This document shows positions 24,187-38,692 of a stretch of DNA of 64,000 nucleotides, piece by piece; the stretch's first letter is position 1, and each line of letters begins with the position of its first letter. The notes under the pieces were generated by a model that was given only the letters and a program-made list of their open reading frames with translations, made no database searches and was not told the DNA's origin. The DNA is taken from NCBI GenBank assembly GCA_950022655.1, contig OX465581.1:27747300-27811299 (forward strand), given 5' to 3'. The translations under genes and the position numbers were made by a program. The stretch is from Alentia gelatinosa. Its lineage: Eukaryota; Annelida; Polychaeta; Phyllodocida; Polynoidae.

Positions 24187-24982
24187 AAACCTTATTTCCC
24201 TTCAACTGTAACACAATGTTTCCTATTCGACCCTGTTAAGGAGAACTGTCAATGACTTCATGTATCGCTTCCGTTTTCAAACCAACACCACCCTTCCTTT
24301 TGTGAAAAATGAAGCAATTGCCAGAAATCATAGTTCAAACTGTAGCTCATCATCAATTAGCTTAAGGCTGTATCTTTCTGTCGGTAATGGCCATTCCCAG
24401 TCAATGAGCCCACTGATGACAAGACTCGGCTTCCCTTATAATTGCTGTTCAAGGTCTCGGCTAAGACGCTCGCTTCTTGTAATATGCCAATCAGGTAAGC
24501 CAACTGAAGATATCGACCTCCCTGGGTAAAAGGCTTAGGTTACTCTCTCTGGGCGTCCATTTACCTTCGTAACATGATGATGGGGACAGTCATGCCAAGA
24601 GCTAATTACAAGGTCATTGCTGCGGGTTCCACACGCCGTCACTCGTCCAACTTCATGGACGGTTAATTGATCACTGTCTTGAGATCAAACAGTCATGTGT
24701 GTGCCATTCTCCGCAATTCATATACTGTGGCACATATCGAATTACTATTTTGGGGAGATTAAGATATATGTATATAGTTCTAATTTTTTTCTACTTTCTT
24801 ATATATCTAACGCCTTCAGGACTTTGAGACTCTGTATATGTAAGAGAAACATTACGTGATCATCACAGATCGTGTTATATTCTATTTGGGGTGCAGTGCT
24901 TTGGGAATCTGCTGACAGCGCTTCGGGGATTCAGTTCTAAGATATCTCTAACATGGCCAAAAATAAATCAGTGTTGGCCTAC

Positions 24983-25049
24983 CTGGAAGTGGGGCATCGT
25001 CCTCTTGCTGCATTGTGTCTAGTTGCCGCAGCTGGCGCTCCCGCTCCGC
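24983..25049 (-). CDS. Exon: short charged helix, phase 0-1
   Basis: A good acceptor (tttgcttacag, ag at 25051-25050) and donor (CCAG|gtaggc at 24982) bound 67 nt. It encodes AERERQLRQLDTMQQEDDAP and then LP, with a final G that combines with GA of exon 19941-20645 to give Gly. The charge pattern (basic helix, then acidic EDDAP) resembles the tail of vertebrate FAM107 proteins, yet it lies upstream of the FAM107 core in transcription order. Only this frame remains open and matches the next exon's phase. It is likely a coiled or helical N-terminal segment of the same protein. Confidence 0.72.
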
Positions 25050-27779
25050 CTGTAAGCAAAGAACAACATGAGAGTACACATACGTGATACACAATGAATG
25101 GAGACATGGGTCGTGCGATATTCACTGCAAGTTGATTGAATGAGGTGAATGCGAACGGTACTTACGGTTGTGGAAAAAGACTTGTTATATAACGATTATA
25201 GTGAACCCAGTAATATGGTATCTGAACAAGAAGCAAATATATGCATGTGGTTATATAAAGTCTATCCCAAGCAAGGGAGTATCAGTGGTCCTGAATATAG
25301 AAACAATTAAATTAATTGAGCTGGTTAATCAGTTGCAGTGCCCAACAGATGCGCATCAGAAACCATCAATTGTCGTCGATGCAGACCAATAAAGATTTAA
25401 AGACCAGAAGTAGAAACAGAGAGTATTCTTAGTCTGCATCTTTCAAAGTCCATCTCGTCCAAATAATTACCATCAGTAGGTTCACTAACTGATGCGGTCC
25501 ACCCGAAGCAATCAGTGAGGCTAGTCCAGGGAACGTACGCGTCATTCGCCGATTAGTTTCAAAAAGGTCATTCTCACTACAGCACTCCTCAACGAGAGGG
25601 TCGGTGGAAAGCATCTCACAGACGTCATTTTACCAAGATCTGCTGTCGCAGGAAGGTTCTAATCAAGACCACAAAAATGTCATTCATGATAAGTGCAGTT
25701 CAATCTCAGAGCACGGACGTCTAATGCCTCTTTTCAAAAAATATTAATTCACGATGAAGGTAGTCGGAAAGGTCTTCCCTACACATTTCCTGTAACACCA
25801 TTATCTTTATTACACATTTCCATGAAAACTTATTCTGTTTGATCACACAACCAGGAATACTGGCATATACATAAATTCCACTTAAGTTGTAGTGTAAAAA
25901 TATTACGACAAAACAATTCAGCCTAATTATTTCTAAGAAATGCAAAACAAATGCCTGCTTTGCAGTTGAATGTAATCTGTTTTCATAACTAGCTATAACT
26001 ATGGAAGCCAATCACACAGATCAACTTAGGTGATTCGATAAAGCATTTTAATGATTAACATTAGGATCATATCATATTATGATCCGATGACACATGAGTA
26101 TAACCATTCCACGTGTAACTATTACAGGACAAAGTGGTAATGTGCATTCATCATTATAGTACACTTGTGTCATGCAGCCCGCAGGGGCTTTGATAGCGTG
26201 GAGGAACCGTGTACACCTGCCGCCCGACAACAGGTGGTCTGGAGCTACAGTCGATTGAGAGCAGCAAAATGCTAGTCTCCGGGCTCTTTTTGGAGGGAGG
26301 TGGTAGGGGGAGAGGGAGAGGGGAGGGCGTGTGCGCGTGAGGTGCCACACGTGCATCGTGTGCCTCAGGGCCAAATAAACTAGCCGTAGACCTTTCCTGA
26401 TTTTTACATTTGAAAGGAAGAGCCTGACAATTGGTGATCAAAAACACCCATACTCAGAAAGGAAATAAAATTTGAACCAAAAAAAAACCCATTAAAATAC
26501 AGCACTGCAGAGAGCGGTTCGTATCCGGAATACCTGATTTTCTGCTCCTGCTCTATTGTTTTGGGGAAAGCTTTGATTAATGAACTTGTCGATACAAAAT
26601 ATTAGAAAGGACCTTTAAAGGGAAAGCAATGCGTCTTTTTGACAATGCCTGGTTCTCACTACTATAACTAATCTATAAATACGATGATTTGATCGGATCT
26701 TCGGCAGAAAGCCATGCCAGCAGCCTTGGCCAGTGTCATTCATACTTTGGCCACTGCGAACCAAACTTGTAGAGAGCTCCTTCCAAACCCACCCAATAGA
26801 GATAGGCCTTTAGCCAGCTTTCCGTTGGCACGGTAATACTACTGTTCCATTGCTATCTGCCATAGAGAGATGCCAACAGGCTTTGATCCAGCACACATCA
26901 AATTTGGAAAGCACCACACAAACAAGTTGACAAATAATAAACATTTTTTTGTGTGTGTGGACATATCTTTTTACATGGTCTGAAGTTTCACAAAGAGGTC
27001 GCCTTGCGTAGGTCTGAATAGACTTTTCCTATCTTATATGCGTGTTTGCTTTGCTAGGCATCACAAAACACAATGTTCTAATATCTACTTGTGTAAGGAA
27101 TACATAATAAAACTGGGATAATGTACAACGATAACATATCGCTACGTGATCGCCGCATCCTTCTATATGGTTAGTGACATACTCGCATTCGCCAATCTGG
27201 CTCGTGACTTCCTGTTCAAAATACCCTCCAAATTATGCAAATTCGCCTAACAACAGATCGGTCTGCCATTTTGCTGGTGAAAACAAAGCACTGTCAGAGT
27301 GTAAAATGGTGGAAAAACTGTACTAAATAACAGTCTGATGCGCACTCTGAACATGTAATGTTTGAAAAAGGTTTATTTACATTATCCAGAATGCTTTAAA
27401 CGTGCCAACTCGAAGAAAATATTGACATCGCATTTAGAGTCTAAACTGAGGCCATCACATAATTATTTGATCTGAAACTGCAAGGTGCCCCGGTTTTGTG
27501 GAGGGAAAGGCCTGAGAGTTACTTAACACATCCACACATATTAGATAATATCAGAAATGAACGTCCGAATTCGCCATAGGCTTAGCATCGCATAGGTGCT
27601 TTGCAAAGATGACCGCCCCCATGGCTAGAAGGGGGTTCATAGCACCATCTATTCCCGTGACAGATCGGAGAATAAATGTCAATTGTAGTTTTTCTGTTCA
27701 ACGCGGCCTAATGGTGTATAGTTTAGTTAAACCATCGCTCGGTCAAACACTAGTCACTCTAGCTTTATGTCTATACGAT

Positions 27780-27975
27780 TCCATGCTTTTACACCTAGAG
27801 TGTGGACGGAAGGTGTGGGAGCAAGGCTGTTGTTTTGGGCAAGATATGATGGTTTGGACAAAGTGCAGGATTGTACTAATGACTATGGGTTGTCTTAACT
27901 TAATAGTATACGGTCTCAACTTTTCCAAAGATAAAGCTAAGGCTATCTTGACAAGGTTTCTGTCATTGTATATCT
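27780..27975 (+). mobile_element. Possible decayed LINE reverse-transcriptase scrap
   Basis: Two plus-strand frames give pieces resembling the segment after the YADD box of non-LTR reverse transcriptases: LDKVQDCTNDYGLS in one frame and GLNFSKDKAKAI in another. Both echo the pattern L-x-K-h-x-x-[YW]-x-x-x-x-G-L-x-x-N/F-x-x-x-K. The catalytic box is not visible and the frames are broken. This is a weak call. Confidence 0.3.
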
Positions 27976-30900
27976 ACTACCACTGGTGTGCATTTAGATA
28001 TATCTGAAATACCATTGAGGCGATGTAAATGTTTAACCCACCAAATTAGAGCTGGAATAGGATACAATTACTGAACGTTTTCTGGAGATCTTTTAAACAG
28101 ATATTATCGACGTATTTCTCTCATACACTCAGTCATCTAATGCTAAAGAATATATTGTCAGGTGTATATTTCGCTGCAGGTATTGCCTAACCAAGCAGAT
28201 AAGGTGCGAAACCAGCATGTGAAAAAAGGTCTCTTCGGTGTCAGATGTACCATGAAAGGAAACGAAAACACGGGAAAGATATATGTTGCCCCTGAAGTCG
28301 TTTTGATAACTTAGATGGAACTTAACATCACGTGTTGTTTGACTATCTCCACCCCTATGACGTCTCTTGGGTAGGTCCTCTCTCGGACTCTTTAGCGGCA
28401 GCGGTAGCTACATGTATGTACATGTGACGGAACGTAGGCCTTAGGGAAGGTACTATTTTCTTTCTATCTTCGATATGACGAGATCACTTACTCACAAAAA
28501 GTATCTTCAAAGACACCTAATGAGTCTGATTAGGTGTTCTCCTTCAAAGCGTCATTTCTCCACAGGGTAAAACACGAGAGGTTCCATCAGCTGTTAATGT
28601 GGCTTGACACTGTCGACCTTTACGGTACGTACATACGAGGCACAGACGCATGAACGGCTATTAATTCAGCTGGAACTAATTGTACCATCCTCATATGCCC
28701 AAATATACAGTCCCTCTACTGAATCAGCAGATGCTCTCAAGTGCCATTGTCTACGTGGATAACCTTTACGAGTCTGTGATGATAATTGGTTTAGCGAATG
28801 TGCTGCTTCTTTTCTTCTCTAAAGTGCGTGTTTGAGGAAATGTCAAGTAACATCAGTTAATTTCTCCCTCTAATTTCCTGTTTACTAAAATGATTTATTA
28901 GTGCTTTACCTTATGGCTCTTGAAATTCACGCCGGTCTCTGTAACGAACTACTTATTTGCAGTTTCAAACTCCATTGAAAACATCGTGGCCAGTTTGGGT
29001 TAATCCCTGCTAGTTTTCTATTAATATAACCTCCCTCTCCTCCCACCATTACCACAGCCTCTAATAATACACACTTGTTTATCTTTTCCCAATCTTTGAA
29101 TGTCTGAATCGTCTCGGCATTTTTTGTTACCTTATTACTCATTTCGGAGTTAGTGAATTCTAATACATGACGTCAAAGCAAAACCTTTTCTAAAGAACTA
29201 TATCATTGCTTCCAAAAACTCAAAATATGCTAATCATCTATATTGGTGGTACAAAGATACATCCAGTAACTTGGAACATTCATATTGGGAATGGCACATG
29301 GAGGAAGTGGAGGGGCGGCATTGGGTGGTAGGGTATGATGAATGCCCCGTCCTATTTATCGTGAGAACAGCCCATTTGGATGCACATAAAAAGGAGCTGA
29401 CGAAGGATCGAGGGGGCACCTTCCTAGGTATGATTCACCCGCTTTATGGCACAGCTTCCCTGGCACTGGGTTATAAATCACTGGGTGCCAGCCTCCAGTG
29501 GCATCACCAGGGTGACGAGTACTGGAGCTGGAGCTGAGGATACCCCCGGATGGGATGAGGCGATGGGGGAGATACTGGATGCGACGTGATAACCCTTCTG
29601 ATGATCCACTAAGATTTAACCGTATAGACTCTTAATCATATCATATGCATATACATCACTAATTACTGTTTTCGTTGTCTTTCGTTTCCTTCCCGGTGTA
29701 CGGATATCAAATACAATCTTTGTGCAAAGCGATTAGTCTATTCTAATCTATTTGCTTTCAGAGATAAAACAAAGGTTTCAATCATTGAATAATATATATT
29801 CATATGTTTCAGGTTTAGATAACCAAGGTATTTTCCAAAATATACAAGATTGATTAAATCTTGCATCAGTTCGGTGTCATACGTAATTCGCCAGACAAAG
29901 AAGAAATCATATACTGATTGTAATTTCAGTAAGCCTACTGGGAAGGCCGAGTCGGATGAAACAATGTTCCAATGGGAACATACAGTGTGGAAAACATACA
30001 ACCGCTCAGTTAATGAGATATTCCGGGAGGTGTGTAACCCTCAAACACTTGCGAGTTGTAGAAGCACCGCTGCCTTTTAGTAACCATGGATACACTCGCC
30101 TCCCAGGTACTCAGCTCTTGACTAGATATAAGCGTGACTAGAATGAACACATAGCCATGTGCCGACCTAGTCGAGCCACCACCCCGCCGTCCCACCTGCC
30201 ACCCCTGTAGGTCACCAGACAATTGCTGCCATGTACACCGTCAGCACCCCATGATCAAGTGCTGCTTCCCCGTTGCCATGGTAATGACTCATATCTCTGG
30301 CCTTTCTAAGTCGTTCTCTGGTGTACCACCTCCCGCAGCGATCCTGCGTCTTTCTGGTTTGCATATGATATAAAAATAGTGTTTATTTCACAAAGAGGAA
30401 ATATTTTTTGGGTGTCGTCACGAAATCTAGGGCTCCTTCTTAATTATAGATTTCAAAGTGGTACTCCGAATCAGTCACCAACAATATTTTGTCCAAGCGC
30501 TAATTTTTACCTCAATATTAGCCCAAAGGTGAAAGGTTTTAAATGTGAAAACTGCCTACTCTACAACATTTTGACTACCGTTATTTTTAACAGAATGACT
30601 CAGAGTTACACCAAGGAACATAATTACCAGGCCAGACACGAGTTCACCACAGACAATACGCGGGACTTGAACGCCAGTCTAATTAGCACGGTCTGAATAT
30701 TTCAGCCACTATATTTAGCAATGAGCAGCACAAAGGGCGGTGACCTCAGCGAGTAGGTGAGCTGCTCCCATTCCCACGCCCCACTGAGAGCCACGACAAG
30801 GTGAGTCACCCTATAGGCTATAGGGGCGGGCAGAGTGGAGCACTGACGGTGACTGGACCACTCATCCTGGAGCAACTGTCTCATGACGGCTGACGGACCT

Positions 30901-31064
30901 ACTCACGGTCCAATCATCTATTGGCGTGGTTAGTACAATCTGTAGAGCGAGGGGTAAGATCAATTATATTAAATATGTATATGGAGAACACAACGGGATT
31001 ACCATATAATAACATGGCATGTTGTTCTACCTTGAGCTCTATACACGTGCACCTGTATATTATA

Positions 31065-31079
31065 CCCCCCCCCCCCCCC
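31065..31079. repeat. Poly-C tract (15 nt)
   Basis: A run of C before ACCCCTTTC, in intron DNA. Confidence 0.95.
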
Positions 31080-32616
31080 ACCCCTTTCTTTCTTGTTTTT
31101 AAGGGAGCAAATGTTTGCCTCGTATTTCATCTGGTCTAATTCTATTTTTCCATTTAGGAGTATTTCATGTCCTTTTAAAAAACAATTTAAAAGAGCGCAG
31201 AAATCACTCTTGTCGTCACTTCACGTGCAGATAAACAGTGTGATAAAATACCTATTACAAGGAAGAAATAAACATTATTCCCTCAAACGGTCTGACAAGT
31301 CGATCCAGCTTGGCTACAAGCAACGAGTATAGACTCGTTGTTCCAATTAAAATTGTTACTAGAGCTAGACCCGAGCTAACTAGATCTCTTACATTATATT
31401 ACTGACTCGGCAAGAAAACGCCACGCTTTGGTACGATAAACAAGGGCGGATCTCTGGAGGGGCATGAGGTTGTGGGGTCATAGTGAGGAGGTCAGTGTGT
31501 GCTCTCAGACCAAAGGTTTGCTTAAACGACTGCGAGCACGAAACTCGGCCTACACTCCAGGCTCTGAGTGGGCAATGCCGGACGTTGCCTCATTTGTATT
31601 TGGGATTAGATAAACAGGAAGCATGACTCCTAACCCATCTGTCACAGCCACCTTAACATCTTATATCAAATCTGTTTATTTATATCATGTATTTTCTCTG
31701 TTGTATAAAGCTCTCTGGTGATGTGGTCATTATGTTCCCGAATTTATAAGCTTTTTATGTCTCTTTGGTGTGGCGTTTTAAGAGATCGGAAGAAAAAGAA
31801 ATTGGTTTATCATTTCAGCCAGATCCAGGGATAGTGGACCAGAGATCGACCAGGGTCAGGTATAGGGTAGGATGCGAACGGTTGCGGAAGTATATAACGG
31901 TTATATACTTTCCGGCAGCGAGAACAAAGACCTTGAAGGAGAACAGGCTAGACAGGGAAAGCATGTAACGCTGAATGCTCTACTATAACAGAACCTGGGC
32001 CGTGAGTACTGACGCCTGGAAACAGAGGCCACGAACATGAGAGGAGCATGTGTGCCATATTAGGGAATGTGGAGTGTCATGAGAGAGAGAGAGAGAGTGG
32101 GCTGCTAGGGGAGGTGGACGGTGAAGATTCTTTTTTTTTTTTTTTTTCATTTTTCTCTTTATTATTATCATCATTCCGCAGAAAGGCCAATGAGTGTAGG
32201 CCTAGTGTTTGCATGAATGACATTCACTCCCTCACCCCCTACCCTCAGGGCACTCGCCAACCCCACACCGCATTGAAATTGGGTCGTTTGAATGCATTGG
32301 CGTTACACATCTCTTAATCAGGGCGCGTAGAGAGCACACTCCCACTGGAAAATGGTGATGACCTGGGCGTATTGTGACTTAATGCAGCGACTTTTTGTGA
32401 CACACCCTGACGCATATAACGGAGGGAGGATTAAATCAACAACGGAGCCTGTAGTTTCCTCACACTCGTGTTACGTTGTATGGAGGCTATTGTCTCCCAG
32501 AGGCTTTCTGTCCTGTAAGAGATAGTATGCTAACAGGTTATGCGCTGAGGACAGCTGGCTGTGTGAGGTTAGTAAACAGTCGGGTCCTCCCTCCACCTTA
32601 ACCACCCCGTCTCCAG

Positions 32617-32642
32617 CCCCCCCCCCCCCCCCCCCCCCCCCC
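32617..32642. repeat. Poly-C tract (26 nt)
   Basis: The longest C run in the window, about 200 bp before a CpG-rich block. Confidence 0.95.
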
Positions 32643-32849
32643 AGGGAGCCACCATAGTGGATGTTAGCCACGCTTGGCTGACAGGCGACTTTCATACTGC
32701 TTGTGAACGCACGCTTTAAATGGTTGTATGCTATCCGGCTTACCTATACTGTGGATGTCTTATACAGGGTGGTGTATCGTGCCGTTAGTAAAGGTATCAC
32801 GTTCAGCCACGTTTTCCCCCACAGAAGGTAGTAGCAGTCGTCGTAGTAT

Positions 32850-33380
32850 TTGTGGTCGTACGACACAGCGCTCTGATGTTGTCGTGGCCTCGACGCCTGC
32901 AATGCCACCGGCCGGCCAGGCACACACACCCGGCCTCTATTTTGGCACCGGGCGTCACTGGAGGATCCCACCTCTCTGCTTTCTCTCTCAGGTATCCATG
33001 ACCAAATCTGGTCGGTGGGCGGGCGGGCGGTGCACGCGTATCCTCCTCCTACTGCGGCCACACCTCCTCCTCCACGGTCCTAGCTCTCGGCCGCTAGCGT
33101 ACCGTAAAATCCAAGGCCGATCCCTACAAAGAAACCGCCGGTCGTGATTTCTGTCCGTGTTGATGCTGCAGCGGGCGGCGGCACTGATGGTGGCGGCGGT
33201 GGCAGCGGCGGCGGTGTGGGTGGGTGGGTGGGCGGGACCCCTCGGTCTATTCACAACAAGGCAAGGTGGAGGGGGAAGAGCGGCGTTGACGGCAGGCAGT
33301 GTAGCGGCGGCGGTAGTTGCGGCCGCACCCGATGAGTCAGTAGCCTCTCTCCCCCAGCCAATCAGCACCCGCTAGCAGGG
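32850..33380. promoter_or_regulatory. CpG-rich block, candidate CpG-island promoter
   Basis: About 500 bp of markedly higher GC and CpG density than the flanks, with GGC-type triplet runs (33170-33240), a CCAAT box within AGCCAATCAG (about 33356) and an AP-1-like TGAGTCAG (about 33333). Long overlapping frames on both strands encode low-complexity Ala/Gly/Pro peptides, which is what such composition produces by chance. A promoter for an alternative transcript of the minus-strand gene, or for a separate RNA, is the best guess. Direction is undecided. Confidence 0.4.
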
Positions 33381-36300
33381 CACTGCCTCCCCTGTTCACG
33401 GCTTAGGTCAAGGCGCTGTCAATGAGGGCATCAGCAACTGTCAACACGGTATGCACACTGTCAACCCCTACATGTAGATACAAAAGACGTCCCTCGACAC
33501 TAGTAAGCGAATGTTGACTTTATAACCCCTGACACCAATTCTATTACATTATGACAGACAACAAGGGATACCAGTTTATCAAATACCTTACTGATTGGTG
33601 ATGTTAAGGTAATAGTGATGTTAAATCCATAGAGTGTCTTCTCCCTCCAATGAAATAATACAACTCTGACGAATATTCATCACCATGGTCAAGTTGTCGA
33701 TTCTAGTTCTGTATGGATTACACATGTACATATATCAAATATACATATATCATAATCTCAGATGCCCAGATAGGATTGTGACAAATAGTATATAAAAAGT
33801 GTGAAATTAGGAGTATTGGCTAAATCAATGGGGCTTGCCCTTCCAGTAGACATATAATGAGGTAATCAGCACCCCCTATGCCTGGGAATTCTATGAATTA
33901 TGTATAGGAACATTAGACAGATGTTATGTAATTTATGACTCAATGAACAGTAGTTACAGCTCAAGACATTGTCAATTCATGAGTCAAATCAACCCATATT
34001 GGTTCTAATTACAATATTTGACTACTGCATGGCCATCACCCGTTTCCACCTGTTGAACAAGCATATGTGCTACTATGTGAAGGCAATACATTCAGATAAG
34101 AAGGCTATTACCAATATGAATAATATTTGAAATGTAGAACACATGTCTATCTTCGTAATAAATGTTGTAAGACATCATTCAACTGCATAACAACTGTAAC
34201 TCTCCATTCTGACTTTGGAATGTACCTGAGATAAGATCTTGACAAAAGAGCCTACTGTATGCAATTTATTTTGAGACACGTGTTGTTGGAGCTAAGAGGA
34301 ATAATATGTCAGCACCTGGGAATAATAAGTCAGCACCTGGGAGTCCCCTCGCCAACATGTCATGAATGGAAGCCAATTACCCACCAATTGTATGACATGG
34401 TTCTCTAAGCCTGCGCTTAGTCGACATGAAAACGACTTTTGTCGGGTTAGATAATAGCACGTAGTCGTGTGGGGCGTCCCGGCGCTACCCACACCCCCGT
34501 AGATCAAGCACATTATCAGCCGCCACGGGTGAGTAGTTCCGAGTCACTCACAAAGTCGCCAGTGTAATTCAGCTATCGCACGTGGCGTGGCGCTTTCACC
34601 GGCAACGCCAAAGTGCCAGGCTGGATCTAACCCTGATTGCCTCCAATTCCAGGGTTATTTTCAACGCGACATAAACCCTCAACCCTATATCTGGCGTCTG
34701 TCCAACCAAGGAGGTTCGTGTGACTTTATTCAACTTACCTGGTATAACACACCACACAGTCTTATAGCTTTCCGCAAGTTTCAGCCGGCCTTATGAAGGC
34801 AATAGCTGTAACGAACCTCACTCGGACGTGCCCACACGTACATAAAAACACATGCTCAAGGCCAAATCGAACTACGCCTCTACCCCCTCCTCTCACCACA
34901 CCTAATCTTCAATCAAGGCACACCGCAATTCCCGACGCAATATTACCATTCTCTTCCTTGATAGAAAACGTTTGAATAGTTGCCATAGACGCGTTTTTTT
35001 ATTCTATTGTTTGCACCAGAACCTGTCCTGATGAGCCGTTGATGGTGCCACCTACTCCTACCTGCTGCTTACAAAAGGCGATGGACGGAGCGCGAGACCT
35101 TAACCGCAGATCCTGTTCAGCTCGCCCACAGTCTGGCCCGGGACGCGTGACCAGGCAACGCAGACCCTTCTAATTTTTTCTGCCCTTTTCACCCATTACC
35201 ACGAGCAGCATAACCATGTGGGCAGGAGAGCAACCAGGGAGCATCCACCCACTCACCCCTCCCCCCTTGCCCCCTTTTCAGAGCTCTGACGCGATACTGC
35301 CGCTTGCCTGGACGATAACCATTAATTTCTGGCTTTTCTTTTTCCTCGTGCATTCTTTTTCAGAGGTCATAGTCGTCACCGTACGTTTACAGCTTTTTCT
35401 CTCAGACAGTATGGACGTCAAGGGGCAAACTCGTTTGCGTGTTATGTGAGACGTGAGTACTCAAGAAACACCCTTGTACAGTTGGGGATCATTTCTTAAA
35501 CTCAATTTCTGACACACTTGATAAGTCATTTGGAACACTGGTATTTAAAAAAACTTTCTTTTGGAGGAGCATTTCACAAAGGTTACCAACTTTCCTGCTG
35601 TTGAATGTCTAAAAAAGATAAAGACATTGAAAAAATGTAAATGAAACTTAAAGTGAATCGTGTTTTACCTGTTTGTTATGGTTGCCGTTTTAAAACGTAT
35701 AAACTGCAACAGTGGGTCGTGACCTTCACAAAAGAACTTGTAATACTGTTCAAGTGGGAGGCCCAAATCATTTTAAAACCCGTTTAATCATGACAAAAAT
35801 GAAGAAATCGTGATCCAAAGGTAAACTCTGATCAGATTAAACTCTGATCGATAAATGAAGTCAGGGATAAAAAGGTATGTGGTGATATTTTTAACTATCC
35901 GAAATGTTATTTTCATTGGAAACACCAAGGGCCATTCCTCAAAGTGCATTGCGCACGATTCTAGCCTTTTCTTATGTTTTTTACCCGCAACCCTTTGAAA
36001 GGGAGTCACGCCGGCAAAGGACGACAAAAGCACGCCCAAGACGACACAATTTTACACAACCACAATGAGAACTTGTCGACAAACAAACATGGTCAACAGA
36101 ACAACCACCAGCGTCGCCCCGGCGCCTCTCCAGCGTTCGTTAGGTGGGTCTTGGGAGGGAGACCATGACCTATGAGTATGACCTGTAAGGTCAGTCGACA
36201 GCCGGAACATACACATTTATACGGAGGCCACGTGTCTCTGACATGGTCGTACGTTATTACCTGAGATAAGAACCTAAAGCAGGTTTTCAGGATGGGTGAT

Positions 36301-38401
36301 TGGGCAGTATAGAGGTTTGGGAGTCAGGCCTCCATGGTCACCTGTCCACATTGGGCAGAGTGTGTAATCCGCCACGAATCCGAAAAATGAAGCGTCTGCT
36401 GTAACTGACACCAACCACTCCGATACTCCAATATGGCAACATTTTCACTGATTGTGACTATGGTAAGTGACAAGCAAAAATGGGTTTAAAATGGCTATTC
36501 TACGCGGGATCTCCCAAAATAGCAAAATTTAAGATATCGTAGGTCTAAATGCCCTTTTCAGTCTGGGTCCGCTCATGATATCCTAACTGTGAAGAGTACA
36601 TTTTAGCTTTACCAACTGGTCCATAAAATCAGCTAATTCAACTCGATCCTTTTTCGTGGTATAGATAGCAATAGCTTAAGACGACTAATGGTAGCTCAGG
36701 TTTTCGATTGAGATCAAAGAGATTTGAGCGATATGAAGGCAAGGGTTTCTGTGTGTACCCCGAAAAATGGAGCGTTATTCCAATCAAACTTCAAGTTTAT
36801 CAAAAGTAAAACAAAAACTGACTGCATAGACAAAAGGTTTTTTTTATAATAAAGATATGATTTACCACCAAAAGCGTTGATTTTGTAACAAAAAAAATCT
36901 TGCCTCCTTTTTTTCTGAGTCTCAAAGCTGGTTGTACTATTACGACAATGGTTCGCTCTCTACTTATGGTATGAAAACCTTTTCTTTCTTGCAAGAAAGA
37001 CGATTTGTGTCTATAGTGAATCTCCTTACAGCGACGTCACTATACTCATAAATCATCAATCCATTTACATCTAAGGACGAATGACCTCATACAGCTGTAT
37101 GTACACTCGCTTGTGATTCGTGTACGTTTGGTGGTTACGTGCACACGGCAGATGATCAATGTGTTAGCATGACAAAGTGTCATTTGAACCCGATACGCAT
37201 CCTTTGTTTGAATTATGAAGGTCAAACGTACAAAAGAAACCTCAACGCACTTGTCTGCACGTGTTAATTGAATTTCGCATCAGAGACCATCAATTTAAAT
37301 CCCTTTTTCTGCGGTTTAGGTAGGTGTAGGTGTCATGGCTGAAAACATTAAATTAAGCAATTATAATGGTCCTTAATTAATGACCGAGTCTCAACAGGAG
37401 CTGAGCAATTAAAAAGACCCCTAATGACTAGCTCTAGATCTTTCAGCATTGCTTCTACTTTGTAACACCATATTTGGACAGCCTTCGATGACAGAAACAA
37501 AAGGGGTCATAAAAAGTATGGGAAAAGGTATTCCTCTAAATATGTGGACAGTGAATGACTGTAAGATGAAAAGACCAATGCTACTAGCCGGGTTTATGAT
37601 ATATGATATTAGCTTTACACATCTGTCCTTCTCCATATATGATTACTATCACAGGAGGCACATTTATTTGACTCTTTTCTGACGTTCATGAGGCCTGCAG
37701 ATCGGTGAACTTGGGCTCCCGCCCAGTGCAACTCATGTTATTAGCATGAATTCCTTTGTTGGTGACAGAAATACTCTGTGCTTGCGACGAAAGGTTTGCA
37801 TGACGACTCGAACAAAGGTCATTACATCCATCATAAGCAGAAGGCTTCATTTTTGCACTTTAACCACGCGCACACAAAAAAACTTAGCCTGTGTGGACTC
37901 CTTTGTGACAAAGGAGTTGGCCGTCTGAACATGGTACGTTTGGGGGTCTCCCATGGATTTATCAAATACTGGAGGTTTATATGAATATACGCCAGGAATG
38001 TAGATAGTGATGTATTCTCATCATATGATAATTTTCTATACTGGCACCTTCGATCTCAGGCAACAATACAAATGACTGTGTAATGTAGTTTACGTCATCC
38101 TTAACACTATTTCAGCACATCGACCTACATACAATTATCACAACACATCATACCAGGCCTTTTGGCATGTTAAACATTCATACTGTACGGAAACTTGCAT
38201 ATCGAGGTCGTGTGAGTCAAGAACACTGATTTGCTCTATTTATTCTTGGTCACGGCCAGGGAAAGGCATGTAAATAGGGGTCACAGGATGTTCCTCAAAG
38301 GCTGCTTATATAGAATACGCCTACAATAAATATAAACAACGAGCACTGATATTTCCATTAATCAAGTTAAAGTGAATACTGTATGTTTACCAATACAAAC
38401 A

Positions 38402-38692
38402 TTTATCCTACCCCTAATATAAAATCCCATAGGCTTAACATTGAGTTTCCGTATGCCACGCTGACTGGCATACAGAGCCTTATATGCAACCCGTGGCATA
38501 CAGAATTGTTATCATGTAATATTCCAAAATCGAGGAGACAGGGTAGGATAAAATCAAAACCTGATTCGTTTTAATCGTGGCCGACGCATTCCACTCCTGG
38601 AGGTTTGGCTTCGCCTCATGAAGTCACTATGCCAAACTCCAGTCGTGGCATATGGTGGCCAAGATTAAAACTCATCCAGTTTTACGATAGTA
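38402..38692. mobile_element. Dispersed foldback element, copy 1
   Basis: Begins TTTATCCTACCCCTAATATA and ends CATCCAGTTTTACGATAGTA. It is about 85 percent identical by eye to 52348-52651. Internally it folds as two hairpins: TTATCCTACCC pairs with GGGTAGGATAAAA (about 38547), and GTTTTAATCGTGGCC pairs with GGCCAAGATTAAAAC, enclosing a second nested pair (CCACTCCTGGAGGTTTGGC with GCCAAACTCCAGTCGTGG). There is no coding capacity. This looks like a non-autonomous DNA transposon family. Confidence 0.85.

Noticed and set aside
32728..33375. Several Ala/Gly/Pro-rich frames on both strands
   Set aside because: Low-complexity translation of a CpG-rich block; no codon bias favouring one strand.
36430..36470. 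ATG followed by a gtaagt donor on the plus strand (MATFSLIVTM)
   Set aside because: Very short, no partner exon in phase; such coincidences are common.
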